From the NCBI GenBank assembly GCA_013138655.1, contig WTCI01000212.1, positions 1 to 13,960 of the forward strand: a stretch of DNA of 13,960 bases, in the 5' to 3' direction. The DNA comes from Desulfuromonadaceae bacterium (lineage in GTDB: Bacteria; Desulfobacterota; Desulfuromonadia; Desulfuromonadales; Geopsychrobacteraceae). Within the stretch, counting starts at the first letter, position 1. The number at the start of each line of letters is the position of its first letter. Positions 1 through 7,036 of this stretch are shown in pieces. Position numbers and translations under genes: made by a program. The notes under the pieces are model-generated. The model was not told the origin of the DNA. It searched no databases and saw only the letters and a program-made list of their open reading frames with translations.

Positions 1-47
1 TGATACTCCTCATCGTACATCACCAGAGATGACTGGGGACCGAGCAT
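1..47 (-). CDS. mglB: MglB-like Roadblock/LC7 protein, N-terminus only (runs off the left edge)
   Basis: The reverse strand has an ATG at 47-45 preceded by a clear AAGGAG ribosome site (60-55). The readable peptide is MLGPQSSLVMYDEEY, after which the window ends. The LVMYDEEY string closely resembles the start of Myxococcus MglB (LVMYEEEF) and its delta-proteobacterial relatives. MglB is a Roadblock/LC7 protein that acts as the GTPase-activating partner of the small GTPase MglA in cell polarity and motility. Only 15 residues are visible, so the call rests on N-terminal similarity and a good start site. The neighbouring mglA, which often lies beside it, would be outside the window. Confidence 0.5.
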   Translation of the reverse strand, partial: MLGPQSSLVMYDEEY

Positions 48-83
48 AAACAGTCTCCTTACTGAAGTTTATTAGCATTAATC

Positions 84-112
84 TGTATATCATTTAAAAT
101 GTCTCCCTTCAA
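84..112 (-). promoter_or_regulatory. Candidate sigma70 promoter for the leftward mglB-like gene
   Basis: On the reverse strand, TTGAAG (112-107) and TATACA (89-84) are separated by exactly 17 bases. Each matches four of six consensus positions. The predicted start near 77 leaves a leader of about 30 bases before the ATG at 47. Reasonable geometry, but a prediction only. Confidence 0.4.
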
Positions 113-269
113 GGAGTTTCCCCCATATTCCTTAAAAAGAATTCATCTTTTTCGGGGGATGCACACCGCTGGATCGGGAGATCTTCGCGGTTGACTTGCT
201 GTAAAAAATCCACTAACTATTCAAAGGGATAGCTTTTCTTCTCCAACAGAACAATCAAAAGGGTACGAT

Positions 270-1358
270 TTGCCAACTCTTCTTGAATTACCTGTCGGCC
301 TGCGTCGCTGGCATGACGACAAAATCATCGCTCCCCAGCAGCGTGAAGGGTTTGAAATGTCCCTGCTGGAGGATTGCGCTAATGCCTACCGCTTTACGGC
401 AACCATTCATGCCGGCAAAATAGCTGAGGTTTTCAACAGTTTTTCCAGATTTCTGCAGGAAGAAGCCTTTTTTATCCTTGAACACTATCCGGAAGAGCAA
501 CTGCCATCACGTCCAAGCGGTGCCGATGAACGACCGGTACCGGTTGTTCATTATTCTCCCTACCTGCCGACAACGGATTTGTTGCGGTTGGTGGCTCCCT
601 ACCTTGAGCGGATGATTCATGACGGCTTTGTCGGCTTTGGCCTGGCCAATAACCGTAGGGGGCTGGAACTTTTCTACTCCGAAGAGAAGGTCATGACCTT
701 CTTCACCGACAACCATTTGCGACTCTGCGATTTTCTGCGACAACACCAGGTTCCCCATCGACCCAACCTTGCCCTGCCGGCTGACTTTGGTCACGACCAT
801 CTCTCCCTGCTCGGCTTCCCCCGACAGTTACTGCCCAAAGCCCTTCAAGAACTGAGTGACAAGGATCTCGACTCGACCAATTTTTGTGCAGAACTGATCG
901 AGCAGCTTGATATGTATCAGGTCGAGGAGGGACTTTCCTTTTTCCTGACCCGCAAAGAGCAGGAGCAGATCGCGGAACTGGTGAACAAAGAGCTTGCGGA
1001 CAACGAATTTTCCGACATCGAATTCGGCAGCCTGCTGCTGGATTGGAGCGATTTTGTCATCGAGTGCGAAAACGGCTTTGAGGGAGACCTGTGGGAGTAC
1101 CGCCAGGGCTTGAAAATCCGCGATACTATTCAATTGGTGATTGAAATTGCTCCTGAGCCCCTCGCGGAGAAGATCGGCTCGATCGTGAGCGATCCCGACA
1201 AATTCTTTCAAAGAACCCTGATTGACCGACGCAAAAGGCTCGACCCCCCCTCTGAACCCAAATTGCAACAGGAACGCTTCTGGTACCAGGGGATGGTGCG
1301 TAACCAGGGGATTGACCTGCGCCGTGACCTGATCCGCCAGGGCTGGTTCAAGCATTAA
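270..1358 (+). CDS. Uncharacterised 362-aa protein, first gene of the mqn operon
   Basis: I do not recognise this protein. It is soluble in appearance: no signal peptide and no membrane helix. It is rich in acidic and aromatic residues, with a conserved-looking centre (about residues 94-150, including HYSPYLPTTDLLRL and GFVGFGLANNRRGLELFYS) and a charged C-terminus. The start is a TTG at 270 with a weak AAAAGGG ribosome site; no ATG or GTG start lies upstream in frame before a stop at 192-194, so the TTG is the best choice. It ends 5 bases before mqnB, which has no evident ribosome site of its own, so the two are probably translationally coupled. The position suggests co-expression with menaquinone biosynthesis, but nothing in the sequence shows an enzymatic role. 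Real gene: confident. Function: unknown. Confidence 0.8.
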   Translation: MPTLLELPVGLRRWHDDKIIAPQQREGFEMSLLEDCANAYRFTATIHAGKIAEVFNSFSRFLQEEAFFILEHYPEEQLPSRPSGADERPVPVVHYSPYLPTTDLLRLVAPYLERMIHDGFVGFGLANNRRGLELFYSEEKVMTFFTDNHLRLCDFLRQHQVPHRPNLALPADFGHDHLSLLGFPRQLLPKALQELSDKDLDSTNFCAELIEQLDMYQVEEGLSFFLTRKEQEQIAELVNKELADNEFSDIEFGSLLLDWSDFVIECENGFEGDLWEYRQGLKIRDTIQLVIEIAPEPLAEKIGSIVSDPDKFFQRTLIDRRKRLDPPSEPKLQQERFWYQGMVRNQGIDLRRDLIRQGWFKH

Positions 1359-1363
1359 ACTAT

Positions 1364-2074
1364 ATGCTATTAATCATTGCCGCCGTCCCACTGGAAACCA
1401 AGCTGCTACGCCACCAACTGCTGTCACCGCAAACCGTCCCTGTTGGCCCACGTCAAGCGTTCTCCGGAAAAATTAACAACCAACCGCTCCTGATTGCTCA
1501 TAGTGGTGTCGGCCAAGCGGCCATGGCCCTACAGCTGACACGCTTGGCAGAAAACCATCCACTGAGTTCGGTCTTGCTCTGCGGTTGTGGCGGCTGTTAC
1601 CCCGGCAGCGGCCTGAAAATCGGCGACCTGGCACTGGCCAATGAAGAAATTTATGGAGATCTGGGTGTGTCCACGGCAGATCGATTTATCCCCCTGGACC
1701 AGCTCGACATCCCACAGGATCCATCGCTGATGCCGCCCCTGCAGCAAAGTTATCCATTGCAATCACAACTGGGAGACTGGGCCCGATCAATCCTTCCGGA
1801 AGCTGCTTGTGGACCCTTTGTGACAGTCAATTGCGGCAGCGGCCAACAACTCCTGAGCGAGGAACTTGAACAACGCACCGGCGGCATCTGTGAAAATATG
1901 GAAGGTGCGGCGGCCGCCCAGGTTTGTGCCGAATATCACCTGCCGTTACTTGAACTGCGTGGCATCTCCAACCCGACCGGAACCCATAACCCACAGCAGT
2001 GGGATATTGTCAAGGGAGCCGAAACTGCCCAGCTTGCGGTCCTCGAACTCCTGACACACTGGCCGGAGCAATAA
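1364..2074 (+). CDS. mqnB: Futalosine hydrolase (menaquinone biosynthesis)
   Basis: MqnB removes the base from futalosine to give dehypoxanthine futalosine in the chorismate-derived futalosine route to menaquinone. The 236-aa product has the nucleoside phosphorylase / MTA-SAH nucleosidase fold signatures: an N-terminal MLLIIAAVPLE strand, GCGG at residues 74-77, a NMEG motif at 178-181 whose Glu contacts the ribose, and RGISNPTG at 199-206. In MTA/SAH nucleosidases the matching segment reads ISD with a catalytic Asp; Asn here fits the futalosine hydrolase branch rather than MTAN. The gene lies 5 bases after the preceding gene and 9 bases before mqnD, so it is clearly in an operon. No Shine-Dalgarno precedes the ATG, which implies coupling. 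An MTAN-type enzyme is the main alternative; the mqnD neighbour makes that unlikely. Confidence 0.9.
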   Translation: MLLIIAAVPLETKLLRHQLLSPQTVPVGPRQAFSGKINNQPLLIAHSGVGQAAMALQLTRLAENHPLSSVLLCGCGGCYPGSGLKIGDLALANEEIYGDLGVSTADRFIPLDQLDIPQDPSLMPPLQQSYPLQSQLGDWARSILPEAACGPFVTVNCGSGQQLLSEELEQRTGGICENMEGAAAAQVCAEYHLPLLELRGISNPTGTHNPQQWDIVKGAETAQLAVLELLTHWPEQ

Positions 2075-2083
2075 GGATCATTG

Positions 2084-2914
2084 ATGCAGGAACTGACCCT
2101 CGGCTATTCTCCTTGCCCAAACGACACTTTCATTTTTTATGGACTGATCCACGGCCGGATTCCCTGCCCGGGAGTGAGCTTTATCGAGCAACTGGAGGAT
2201 GTCGAAACGCTCAACCGATTGGCCCTTGAAGGCCGCCTCGATTTGACGAAAATCTCTTACCATGCCCTCGGGCACTTGCGACAGGACTACGCCCTGTTAC
2301 ACAGTGGCGGGGCACTCGGGCGGGGCTGCGGACCGCTGGTTGTCGCTCGAAAAGCAACCGACATGGCACAGCTGCGTGGCAAGAAAATCGCCATCCCCGG
2401 ACAGCTGACCACGGCCAACCTGCTGTTGCAACTCTATGGAGAAGGCTACGACAACCTGTTGGTCCTCCCATTTCACGAAATTATGGCAGCCGTGTCAGCC
2501 GGGCGGGCAGATGCGGGGGTCATCATCCACGAATCGCGTTTTACCTATCAACTGCACGGTCTGCAACAGGTGCTGGATCTCGGCCAATGGTGGGAAGAGG
2601 ATTCAGGATGCCCGATCCCCTTAGGAGGGATACTGGCCAAACGTTCCCTCGGCCATGAACTGATTCAACAGATTGATCAGGCGTTGCGCTCCAGCGTTGA
2701 ATTCGCCTTTGCCCATCCACAACAGCCGCAGGACTACATTCGCCGACATGCCCAGGAGTTGGCAGAAGATGTCGTCCGCAATCACATCGCTCTTTACGTC
2801 AACGATTTTTCCATCGATCTTGGCGACGCAGGCATTCAGGCCGTGGAAACGCTCTTCGCCCGCGCTGAACAACGCGGCATCATCCCTCCCTGTGATCTGC
2901 CGCTGTTTATTTAA
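2084..2914 (+). CDS. mqnD: 1,4-dihydroxy-6-naphthoate synthase (menaquinone biosynthesis)
   Basis: MqnD converts cyclic dehypoxanthine futalosine to 1,4-dihydroxy-6-naphthoate, the ring precursor of menaquinone in the futalosine pathway. The 276-aa product has the two-lobed, periplasmic-binding-protein-like organisation of the family: the SPCPNDTF signature at residues 9-16, KISYHALGHL at 56-65, and DAGVIIHESRFTY at 143-155, whose His149 corresponds to the proposed catalytic base. The ATG at 2084 is preferred over the TTG at 2081 because AAGGA (2073-2077) is then 6 bases upstream. The stop codon abuts a structured repeat that begins at once afterwards. mqnA, mqnC and mqnE, also needed for the pathway, are not in this window. 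Confidence 0.95.
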   Translation: MQELTLGYSPCPNDTFIFYGLIHGRIPCPGVSFIEQLEDVETLNRLALEGRLDLTKISYHALGHLRQDYALLHSGGALGRGCGPLVVARKATDMAQLRGKKIAIPGQLTTANLLLQLYGEGYDNLLVLPFHEIMAAVSAGRADAGVIIHESRFTYQLHGLQQVLDLGQWWEEDSGCPIPLGGILAKRSLGHELIQQIDQALRSSVEFAFAHPQQPQDYIRRHAQELAEDVVRNHIALYVNDFSIDLGDAGIQAVETLFARAEQRGIIPPCDLPLFI

Positions 2915-3055
2915 CCATTCAAGAACGGGTGCTGATGTGCCGGTGCCGCCCATTCCAAGGGCCGCATGACCCCATCCCTGGGGCTTGACTGTCGCCATCC
3001 GGGCGACAGACACCCTTTCCATGGGCATCACCGGCACCTCTTGCTGAATAGTTAC
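2915..3055. repeat. Structured dispersed repeat, copy 1 (MITE/REP-like, non-coding)
   Basis: About 141 bp, with a second copy at 7977-8132; a 52-base block (2972-3023 and 8049-8100) is identical in both. It folds on itself throughout: a 9-bp stem 2937-2945 with 3029-3037, further stems CCCAT/ATGGG and AAGGG/CCCTT inside it, and a central 8-bp hairpin 2989-2996 with 3002-3009. Ends are imperfect inverted repeats (TAACCATTC at 2912-2920 against AATAGTTAC at 3047-3055). TATTTAA occurs on both sides (2908-2914 and 3056-3062) and looks like a target duplication. Short open frames inside it are not genes. It may also act as a stem that ends or stabilises the mqn transcript. Confidence 0.8.
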
Positions 3056-3077
3056 TATTTAAGAAACCCCCCGAACG

Positions 3078-3110
3078 AAAAAGAGGCGCACCCTGCAGGA
3101 CGCACCTCTT
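3078..3110 (-). terminator. Rho-independent terminator of serA
   Basis: Read leftward, the arms 3110-3101 and 3090-3081 form a 10-bp stem with a 10-base loop, followed by a run of T (3082-3078). Two of the pairs are G-U wobbles in the leftward RNA but would be C-A mismatches in the rightward RNA, so the sequence is built to terminate serA rather than the mqn operon. Confidence 0.8.
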
Positions 3111-3134
3111 GCTTTTCACCGTAGAAAAAACTGT

Positions 3135-4727
3135 TTACTGGCGGATGTGTACCGCACGGATAAACGTGGCGTTCACCGCTTCTTTCACAGCGTTAAGTGT
3201 CGCTTCATCGGCCGAAGAATCGATGGAGAAAACTACCATCGCCTCACCCGCCTTTTCGGTCCGGCCGAGGCTCATATTGCCGATATTCACACCGGCATTG
3301 CCGAGAATGGTGCCGATCTTGCCGATAGAACCGGGCCGGTCGGCATAAGTCATCACCAGCATATGTTCTTCAGGGCGGAAATCGATGTCGAAGTTGCGCA
3401 TCTTGACAATTTTCGGGATTCCTTCAAAAAGAGTCCCGGCAATCGACCGCTTTCCTTGCGTGCTCTCCAGGCTCAAGGTGATCAGATTGGAAAAAGAATC
3501 GGTTTCCGTGGAGCGGACCGACTCGACCTCAATCCCCATATCCCGGGCAATCAGGCTGGCATTGACCATATTTACGTCCTGCTCGGTACAATGGTTGAGG
3601 AGCGCGGCCAGGCCGCAAACACTTAAGGGGGAACAGTCAAAACGGGCCAACTTGCCGTTATAAGTAAAGGTGATCTTGTGCGGATTCGGCGGGGCCAGTT
3701 GCGAGATAAAGTCACCGATGATCGAGATCAGTCGCATAAACGGCTTCATATGTTCCATCAGATCGGGATCGAAGCGGGGGACATTCACCGCGTTCGACAG
3801 TGGCTGACCGTCGATATAATTGACGATTTCTTTGCTCACATCGATAGCGACATTCTTCTGCGCCTCGAAGGTGTTGGCGCCCAGATGAGGGGTGACCAGC
3901 ATCTTCGGATGAGCAATCAGTTTTTTCAGCAGTTCGCTTCTCGGTGGTTCCTCACTCCAGACATCAAAAGCCGCACCACCGCACTTGCCACTTTCCAGGG
4001 CATCCAGCATCGCCTGCTCGTTGATGATACCGCCGCGGGCACAATTGATGATAAAGACGCCATCCTGCATCCCGGCAAAATGTTCGGCGGTTATCAGGTC
4101 ACGGGTTTCCTCATTGAGCGGCGTGTGCACGGTGATGATATCGGAGAAACGGATAACATCCTCCAACGAAACCAGCTTGACGCCAAAATCTTCAGCCCGC
4201 TTTTCCGAGATATAGGGATCGTAAGTGATGACGTCGGCTTCAAAAGCCCGGCAACGCAATGCCACCCGGCCACCCACCTTGCCGAGACCGATAACGCCAA
4301 TCGTTTTATCTTTCAGTTCATAACCGGTAAAGGGTGCCCGCTGCCAGTCACCCCCCTTGAGGCTGGCATTGGCGATCGACACGTTACGACAGTAAGAAAG
4401 GAGCAGCGCCATGGTGTGCTCGGCGGCTGAGTTGACATTGCCGTAAGGAGCGTTGACGACAATGATTCCTTTGCTGCTGGCCGCTTCGACATCGACATTG
4501 TCGATCCCGACACCGGCCCGGGCAATGATCTTCAACTTGCCGGCACGATCCAGTAATGCCCGGTTCACCCGAGTCATACTACGGGTAATGATCGCCTCGT
4601 AATCACCGATAATCTGATGCAACTCGTCTACGGGCAGGCCAACCTTGAAATCAACCTGAATACGTGGGTCATCAAGAATCGGCAAAAGTCCATTTTTGGA
4701 AATCTCATCGGTAATCAGAACTTTCAT
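3135..4727 (-). CDS. serA: D-3-phosphoglycerate dehydrogenase, long form with ASB and ACT domains
   Basis: SerA oxidises 3-phosphoglycerate to 3-phosphohydroxypyruvate with NAD+, the first committed step of serine synthesis in the cytoplasm. The 530-aa length is that of type I enzymes. It contains the substrate-binding half (to about residue 100), the NAD-binding GLGKVGGRV at 147-155, and the catalytic residues Arg231 (ARGGIIN), Glu260 (SEEPP) and His281 (TPHLGAN). An allosteric substrate-binding (ASB) domain spans about 325-450, and a C-terminal ACT domain begins near 457 ([17 protein letters not shown]), which in this family usually binds serine for feedback control. The ATG at 4727 has an AAAGG ribosome site just upstream. 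It is monocistronic here: convergent with the mqn operon and divergent from the PilZ operon. Confidence 0.97.
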   Translation of the reverse strand: MKVLITDEISKNGLLPILDDPRIQVDFKVGLPVDELHQIIGDYEAIITRSMTRVNRALLDRAGKLKIIARAGVGIDNVDVEAASSKGIIVVNAPYGNVNSAAEHTMALLLSYCRNVSIANASLKGGDWQRAPFTGYELKDKTIGVIGLGKVGGRVALRCRAFEADVITYDPYISEKRAEDFGVKLVSLEDVIRFSDIITVHTPLNEETRDLITAEHFAGMQDGVFIINCARGGIINEQAMLDALESGKCGGAAFDVWSEEPPRSELLKKLIAHPKMLVTPHLGANTFEAQKNVAIDVSKEIVNYIDGQPLSNAVNVPRFDPDLMEHMKPFMRLISIIGDFISQLAPPNPHKITFTYNGKLARFDCSPLSVCGLAALLNHCTEQDVNMVNASLIARDMGIEVESVRSTETDSFSNLITLSLESTQGKRSIAGTLFEGIPKIVKMRNFDIDFRPEEHMLVMTYADRPGSIGKIGTILGNAGVNIGNMSLGRTEKAGEAMVVFSIDSSADEATLNAVKEAVNATFIRAVHIRQ

Positions 4728-5040
4728 TGTTGACCTTTCTCTACCTGCAAACTATTCAGCATATTTCCAAACACAAACCACAAAGCAGTCATTGCTGCAG
4801 ATTATCGTTCCCGGGGAAGGGCGGGATAGATGGATATTTAAAAAGGGGGCGATTTTAGGCCCATCTCCGAGCGATGTCAATTGAGTATACACAGCCCAGA
4901 TCCACCAGCACTATTTTGGATAATAGGTCGACCACCTTTCGATTCCCCTTGCTGAAAATCGATTTTCTGCGTAATTTGATATGATTCCAGCATGTTGTGT
5001 TTACCGAAGGTGTCTGGAAAATTTCTAGACGGGAGCTGTT
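4728..5040. other. Gene-free divergent region between serA and the PilZ gene
   Basis: These 313 bases must carry the promoters of both serA (leftward) and the PilZ-regulator operon (rightward). I see no convincing -35/-10 pair for either. A lone TATGAT (4980-4985) could be a -10 for the PilZ operon but lacks a good -35. The only clear structure is a 20-bp near-perfect palindrome at 4951-4970. No RNA gene or riboswitch was recognised; open frames crossing the region are not supported. Confidence 0.6.
4951..4970. promoter_or_regulatory. 20-bp palindrome, possible operator
   Basis: GCTGAAAATCGATTTTCTGC is a perfect 14-bp dyad (4954-4967) extended by matching GC ends across one T-T mismatch. It has no loop, so a DNA-binding dimer site is more plausible than a hairpin. 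It lies 70-90 bases upstream of the PilZ start, beside a possible -10 (TATGAT, 4980-4985). The binding factor is unknown. Confidence 0.35.
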
Positions 5041-5376
5041 GTGGCTGAGAAAAGGGAAATAAAACGGAAAAAAAAGCGTTTGAAGCTTCGCTTCGGGGTT
5101 GACTCCCCGAAGCGCGTTGCCTTTACCGAAGATATAAGTCATCGAGGGCTTTTCATCATAACCGGGCAGCCAGAGCGTCCTGGACAGAAGGTGCTGATTG
5201 AAATGCTGCTGCCGAATGAGGACACCGTCATCGTTCATGGGCGTGTCCAGTGGGCGAAAAAAGTTCCTCCTAACCTCATCCGGCTTGCCAATAAAGGGGG
5301 AATGGGTGTTCGTTTGCTCCACTTTGAATCTGGCGAAGAATCTTACCAACAGCTGGTTTATGAACTCCGGCATTGA
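5041..5376 (+). CDS. PilZ-domain protein, predicted c-di-GMP binder
   Basis: A single-domain 111-aa PilZ protein. Both parts of the cyclic-di-GMP binding signature are present: an Arg-rich RxxxR segment (RKKKR at residues 9-13, or R13-x3-R17) and DISHRG (DxSxxG) at 31-36, followed by a beta-barrel ending in GMGVRLL at 87-93. Proteins of this type change partner interactions when c-di-GMP binds. The start is GTG at 5041 with GGGAG 5-6 bases upstream; no better start is in frame. Its TGA (5374-5376) lies 11 bases before the ATG of the sigma54 activator, so the pair is almost certainly an operon. I infer that the PilZ protein may modulate that activator, but no sequence feature shows contact between them. 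Confidence 0.88.
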   Translation: MAEKREIKRKKKRLKLRFGVDSPKRVAFTEDISHRGLFIITGQPERPGQKVLIEMLLPNEDTVIVHGRVQWAKKVPPNLIRLANKGGMGVRLLHFESGEESYQQLVYELRH

Positions 5377-5387
5377 ATTTATTGTCG

Positions 5388-6815
5388 ATGGCTGATCCCC
5401 GGGAAAATCGAGAATATTTGCCGGCTGTCGCCCCGGATCTCATGTTGATTCGTTGGGGCCATGGCGAATGGCAGGTAAAGAGCCTGTCTGAGCGGCTGGC
5501 CGGTTGGCTGAAGGTCGATCCGGCCCAGGTCAGGGGCCGCTCCCCGCAACAATTTCTCCCCTCAGCAACCCCCTCCCTGGTTGATCTGGTCAGCGAAGTG
5601 CTTGAACAGGGGTACGACCTGACGGATGTCAAAGTACGTCTGCTGCCGGACCAACCGGAATTTCTGGCGGACATCCAGTTTGCCGGGTTGACCGATGATT
5701 ATCTCGGCCAGCTGGTGCGGATCAGCCTGCGACGGGAAACAACTGCCAGCAGACAGGAGGTCGGTTTTCGTAATCTGACTGGCGGCAGCCCGGCGATGCG
5801 TGAGGTTTTCCGTAAGATCCGCCTCTACGGTGCCTCCGATGCTGCGGTGATCATTACCGGAGAAACCGGTGCCGGCAAGGAACTGGTTGCCCAGGCTTTG
5901 CACGAAGAGAGCAATCGCCAGGGAAGACCCTTTGCCGTGCTCAACTGTACAGCGATCAGTGAACAGTTGCTCGAATCGGAACTGTTCGGCCATGAGCGGG
6001 GAGCCTTCACCGGTGCGCTGCGGGAACATCGCGGTTATTTTGAGCGGGCCGATGGCGGCACCCTGTTTCTGGACGAGATCGGCGATATGCCGTTGCATAT
6101 TCAGAGCAAGCTGCTGCGGGTGCTGGAGGATGGCCAGGTGCAGCGGGTTGGCGGTGAGAAAAGTCGGCAGGTGGATGTCCGGGTGATCGGGGCCACCAAT
6201 GTGCCCCTGGAACAGGCCGTTGCCGATCATCGCTTTCGCGCTGACCTTTACCACCGTCTGGCCGTTCTGCGGATTCATCTGCCTGCCTTGTGTGAACGGG
6301 TTGAGGATATCCCGTTGTTGGCCGATCTGTTTTTGCAGCAGTTTAATGTCAAGTACGGCAAAGGGGTACAGCGCCTGACCAGTGAAGCCATGCGACTGTT
6401 ACAATCCTACCGCTGGCCCGGCAATGTACGGGAGCTGCGTAACTTACTGGAGCGGATAGTTGTCGAGGCGGAAACTGAAGCAATCGGCGCCCGGGCTTTT
6501 GCCGAATGGATTCGTGAACGACAACAGTTTGCCCAGTCGCCGATCAATACTTCTTCGACTGAAAATCCACAAAACCTGCCGGTTGTCATTCCTTACGCTC
6601 AGCAGTCTTCGGACGAGGTGACTGTCGATGCCGCCCTGATTCCGGCCGGCCGGGGCCGCGGAATCAGGGCGGAGTTGTCGGAAGCCAATATCCGGGCCGC
6701 CTATCGTGCTGCGGACGGCAACCTTTCTGCTGCGGCTCGTCATCTCGGTGTGCATCGTGCCACCCTCTATCGTCATTTGCAGCGCTTGAACCTTTCCCGA
6801 GAACAGCTTTCCTGA
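5388..6815 (+). CDS. Sigma54-dependent transcriptional activator (PAS-like / AAA+ / Fis HTH)
   Basis: A 475-aa bacterial enhancer-binding protein. The N-terminus (about residues 15-115) looks like a PAS-type sensor rather than a response-regulator receiver. The central AAA+ domain is complete: Walker A GETGAGKE at 158-165, the sigma54-contacting GAFTGA loop at 205-210, Walker B GTLFLDEIG at 224-232, the arginine-finger segment FRADLYHRL at 283-291, and WPGNVREL at 343-350. After a linker, a Fis-type helix-turn-helix occupies about 430-470 (DGNLSAAARHLGVHRATLYRHL). It should hydrolyse ATP to open sigma54-polymerase complexes. The start is uncertain: ATG 5388 is chosen, but TTG 5373, overlapping the PilZ stop, is also in frame, and neither has a good ribosome site. 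Two small heat-shock genes follow, with a sigma54-like promoter, and are the likeliest targets. The signal sensed is unknown. Confidence 0.92.
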   Translation: MADPRENREYLPAVAPDLMLIRWGHGEWQVKSLSERLAGWLKVDPAQVRGRSPQQFLPSATPSLVDLVSEVLEQGYDLTDVKVRLLPDQPEFLADIQFAGLTDDYLGQLVRISLRRETTASRQEVGFRNLTGGSPAMREVFRKIRLYGASDAAVIITGETGAGKELVAQALHEESNRQGRPFAVLNCTAISEQLLESELFGHERGAFTGALREHRGYFERADGGTLFLDEIGDMPLHIQSKLLRVLEDGQVQRVGGEKSRQVDVRVIGATNVPLEQAVADHRFRADLYHRLAVLRIHLPALCERVEDIPLLADLFLQQFNVKYGKGVQRLTSEAMRLLQSYRWPGNVRELRNLLERIVVEAETEAIGARAFAEWIRERQQFAQSPINTSSTENPQNLPVVIPYAQQSSDEVTVDAALIPAGRGRGIRAELSEANIRAAYRAADGNLSAAARHLGVHRATLYRHLQRLNLSREQLS

Positions 6816-6835
6816 ACTTTTTTCGTTGTGCCCTC

Positions 6836-6893
6836 TTGCAACGTCGCACTTGTCGCATCTAAGTGCCTTCTTGCGACAGGTGCGACGTTGCAA
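6836..6893. promoter_or_regulatory. 58-bp inverted repeat, probable enhancer (UAS) for the sigma54 activator
   Basis: Two 22-base arms (6836-6857 and 6872-6893) are inverted copies with 21 of 22 matches, separated by 14 bases. Each arm contains TGC-R-ACGT-Y-GCA, itself a near-palindrome (TGCAACGTCGCA on the left, TGCGACGTTGCA on the right), plus an inner half-site (TGTCGCA / TGCGACA). The repeat begins 20 bases after the activator's stop. The arms centre about 105 and 141 bases upstream of the start predicted from the sigma54 promoter, typical enhancer distance. No T-run follows on either strand, so it is not a standard terminator. Confidence 0.65.
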
Positions 6894-6960
6894 AATCTCA
6901 TACTGCTTTTGCTGTAACTTGTAACTTACTGAAAATATAGCGATATTTATTTTTATAAGG

Positions 6961-6977
6961 TTGGCACTGCTTTTGAA
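6961..6977 (+). promoter_or_regulatory. Candidate sigma54 (-24/-12) promoter of the small heat-shock operon
   Basis: TTGGCACTGCTTTTGAA matches the sigma54 consensus (YTGGCAC...TTGCW) at the whole -24 box and at TTG of the -12 box, with correct GG-N10-spacing. The one flaw is A in place of C in the -12 GC dinucleotide, which would weaken but need not abolish it. The predicted start is near 6987, leaving a leader of about 50 bases. An AT-rich stretch (about 6930-6958) lies between it and the inverted repeat, as is common where DNA must bend. No CIRCE (HrcA) element was seen. Confidence 0.55.
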
Positions 6978-7036
6978 GTATCAATCGGCAACATCAGAGA
7001 AACAACACCGAGAGATATTCTAAAGGAGGATAGACA

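Noticed and set aside
191..223. TTGACT (191-196) as the -35 of a promoter for the mqn operon
   Set aside because: No acceptable -10 occurs at 16-19 bases; the nearest AT-rich hexamers match only two or three positions.
2621..3119. Leftward open frames across the mqnD end and repeat copy 1
   Set aside because: They translate the structured repeat and the antisense of mqnD; matching peptides appear from copy 2, which shows they come from the repeat, not from a gene.
3678..4430. Rightward 250-aa frame inside serA
   Set aside because: It lies wholly antisense to serA, whose catalytic and NAD motifs are unmistakable.
4855..5373. Leftward 172-aa frame opposite the PilZ gene
   Set aside because: It is antisense to a well-supported PilZ gene, shows no family motif, and has unremarkable composition.
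6836..6893. The inverted repeat as a rho-independent terminator of the sigma54 activator
   Set aside because: The stem is long, but neither strand has a following T-run, and the nested dyads fit protein binding better.
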